64,000 bases of DNA. Source: Burkholderia sp. E7m39. GTDB lineage: Bacteria; Pseudomonadota; Gammaproteobacteria; Burkholderiales; Burkholderiaceae. This document shows, one piece after another, positions 63,390 to 64,000 of this stretch. The DNA lies in the NCBI GenBank assembly GCA_001319865.1, contig BBSL01000229.1, positions 31,464 to 95,463 on the forward strand, given 5' to 3'. How positions within the stretch are numbered: the first letter of the stretch is position 1; each line of letters opens with the position of its first letter. The position numbers and the translations under genes were made by a program. The notes under the pieces are model-generated. The model ran no database searches. It was given only the letters and a program-made list of their open reading frames with translations, and had not been told where the DNA came from.

Positions 63390-63457
63390 CGAGTCCATCT
63401 GCGTCGGCGCAGCGGTGTGTGCTTTTGCCCACGTACAATCCGCCGCTGGGCGATCAG

Positions 63458-63955
63458 TCATGATCCGCCTGAGTTAATTGCCGCTAGCAGTGACTTAATC
63501 TGCCCGGAAACGTCCGTTATAAGCGATTCGAAATGCAGTGAGTTGTCAGCGAACTGGACTCGCTCCATATCGAGATCTACGGTATTGCCGTCGAGCGCGG
63601 GTTGAACCGGTGTTCTGTACAGTAAGGGGCCATAGTCGTCCGCCGAACCGCCCGTCGCTACAAGCTTGACGTGGCTCTGAATATGTCCCTGCTGTGTCAA
63701 CGTCATACCGCCGCTGGCCTCGATGGTCGCAGTTGAAACAACAGGCAATCCAGCTTGGTTCGACGTGCTTGGTGAAGCAAACCGACTCTTCTCCTGCAGT
63801 GCATGGGCCAACGCGGATGAAAAGTCGACGTCCCGAGCTTGGTAGCGAGGAGTGTCGGAATTGGCGATGTTCGATGACAGCAATTCCTGCCTGTACGCAC
63901 GGACATCGAGCGCCTGTTTGTCGAACTCGAACGCGGCATCGATCTTGTCTAACAC
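63458..63955 (-). CDS. flgB: Flagellar basal-body rod protein FlgB-like
   Basis: 165 residues from a GTG at 63955, preceded by GAGG six bases upstream. LDKIDAAFEFDKQALDVRAY, then LLSSNIANSDTPRYQARDVDF is the flagellar-rod N-terminus, and the C-terminus ends with VDLDMERVQFADNSLHFESL, the family pattern. It is part of the proximal rod in other systems. Unusually no flgC follows: the next gene on that side is a convergent receiver gene. Upstream neighbours are beyond the window. Confidence 0.85.
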   Translation of the reverse strand: MLDKIDAAFEFDKQALDVRAYRQELLSSNIANSDTPRYQARDVDFSSALAHALQEKSRFASPSTSNQAGLPVVSTATIEASGGMTLTQQGHIQSHVKLVATGGSADDYGPLLYRTPVQPALDGNTVDLDMERVQFADNSLHFESLITDVSGQIKSLLAAINSGGS

Positions 63956-64000
63956 GGTGAGCCTCTGAGCCTGAGAAGACCTGCTACGCGACACGCGAGG

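Overview
High-GC chromosomal DNA of a Burkholderiales bacterium, most like Paraburkholderia or Caballeronia. The assignment rests on gene content: a ClpG/ClpK-type disaggregase, LysR-controlled catabolic operons, an MHS-type transporter, RND efflux with a NodT-type outer-membrane lipoprotein, CSS-EAL signalling, a DUF6471-type small protein and a lysine-tailed HU protein. No rRNA, tRNA or CRISPR array was seen. Left flank (1-11.5 kb): the 5' end of a YdeP/FdhF-like molybdopterin oxidoreductase, clpG/clpK, and a compact six-gene minus-strand operon (PanE-like reductase, VOC protein, MaoC hydratase, class III CoA-transferase, shikimate dehydrogenase, type II dehydroquinase) divergent from a LysR regulator. 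A fused cNMP-binding/thioredoxin-reductase-like protein follows. Accessory island (about 11.5-40 kb): decayed gene pieces, three proteins sharing a C-terminal module (12.4-15.1 kb), a frameshifted DUF4238 gene next to one copy of a short inverted-repeat element, a protein with two degenerate HTH-like units, a Gabija-type pair (OLD nuclease plus UvrD-like helicase, 19.9-23.5 kb), a lysine-tailed HU protein, a KAP-family NTPase, and a full Tn7-like transposition module on the minus strand (tnsA-tnsB-tnsC-tniQ, 36.9-31.2 kb) followed by a GIY-YIG/DUF4357 protein and an unknown protein ending in an IS5-transposase-like helical domain. To the right lie a DUF6471-like gene and an unrecognised three-gene unit (37.5-39.8 kb). 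A degenerate ~20-bp repeat at 11.86-12.01 kb has an inverted look-alike beside tnsA and may mark the transposon ends; this is unproven. Right flank (40.4-64 kb): a LysR regulator divergent from an MHS transporter, an alpha/beta hydrolase and a tannase/feruloyl-esterase-like lipoprotein (aromatic-ester use); an NmrA-like oxidoreductase behind a strong palindrome; a chemoreceptor joined to a CSS-EAL phosphodiesterase; an orphan OmpR-type regulator whose phospho-acceptor Asp is Glu; an RND efflux operon divergent from a cytochrome c-chrA unit; a single-domain receiver protein; and an isolated flgB-like gene. The RND and cytochrome c-chrA promoters share a near-identical regulatory site, and a second copy of the inverted-repeat element (164 bp, perfect 16-bp ends) sits between them. 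How the parts may work together (inference): the left operon and the tannase cluster look like plant-phenolic catabolism; the island is a mobile, defence-rich insert; the right end looks like a metal or toxic-compound efflux and respiratory response.
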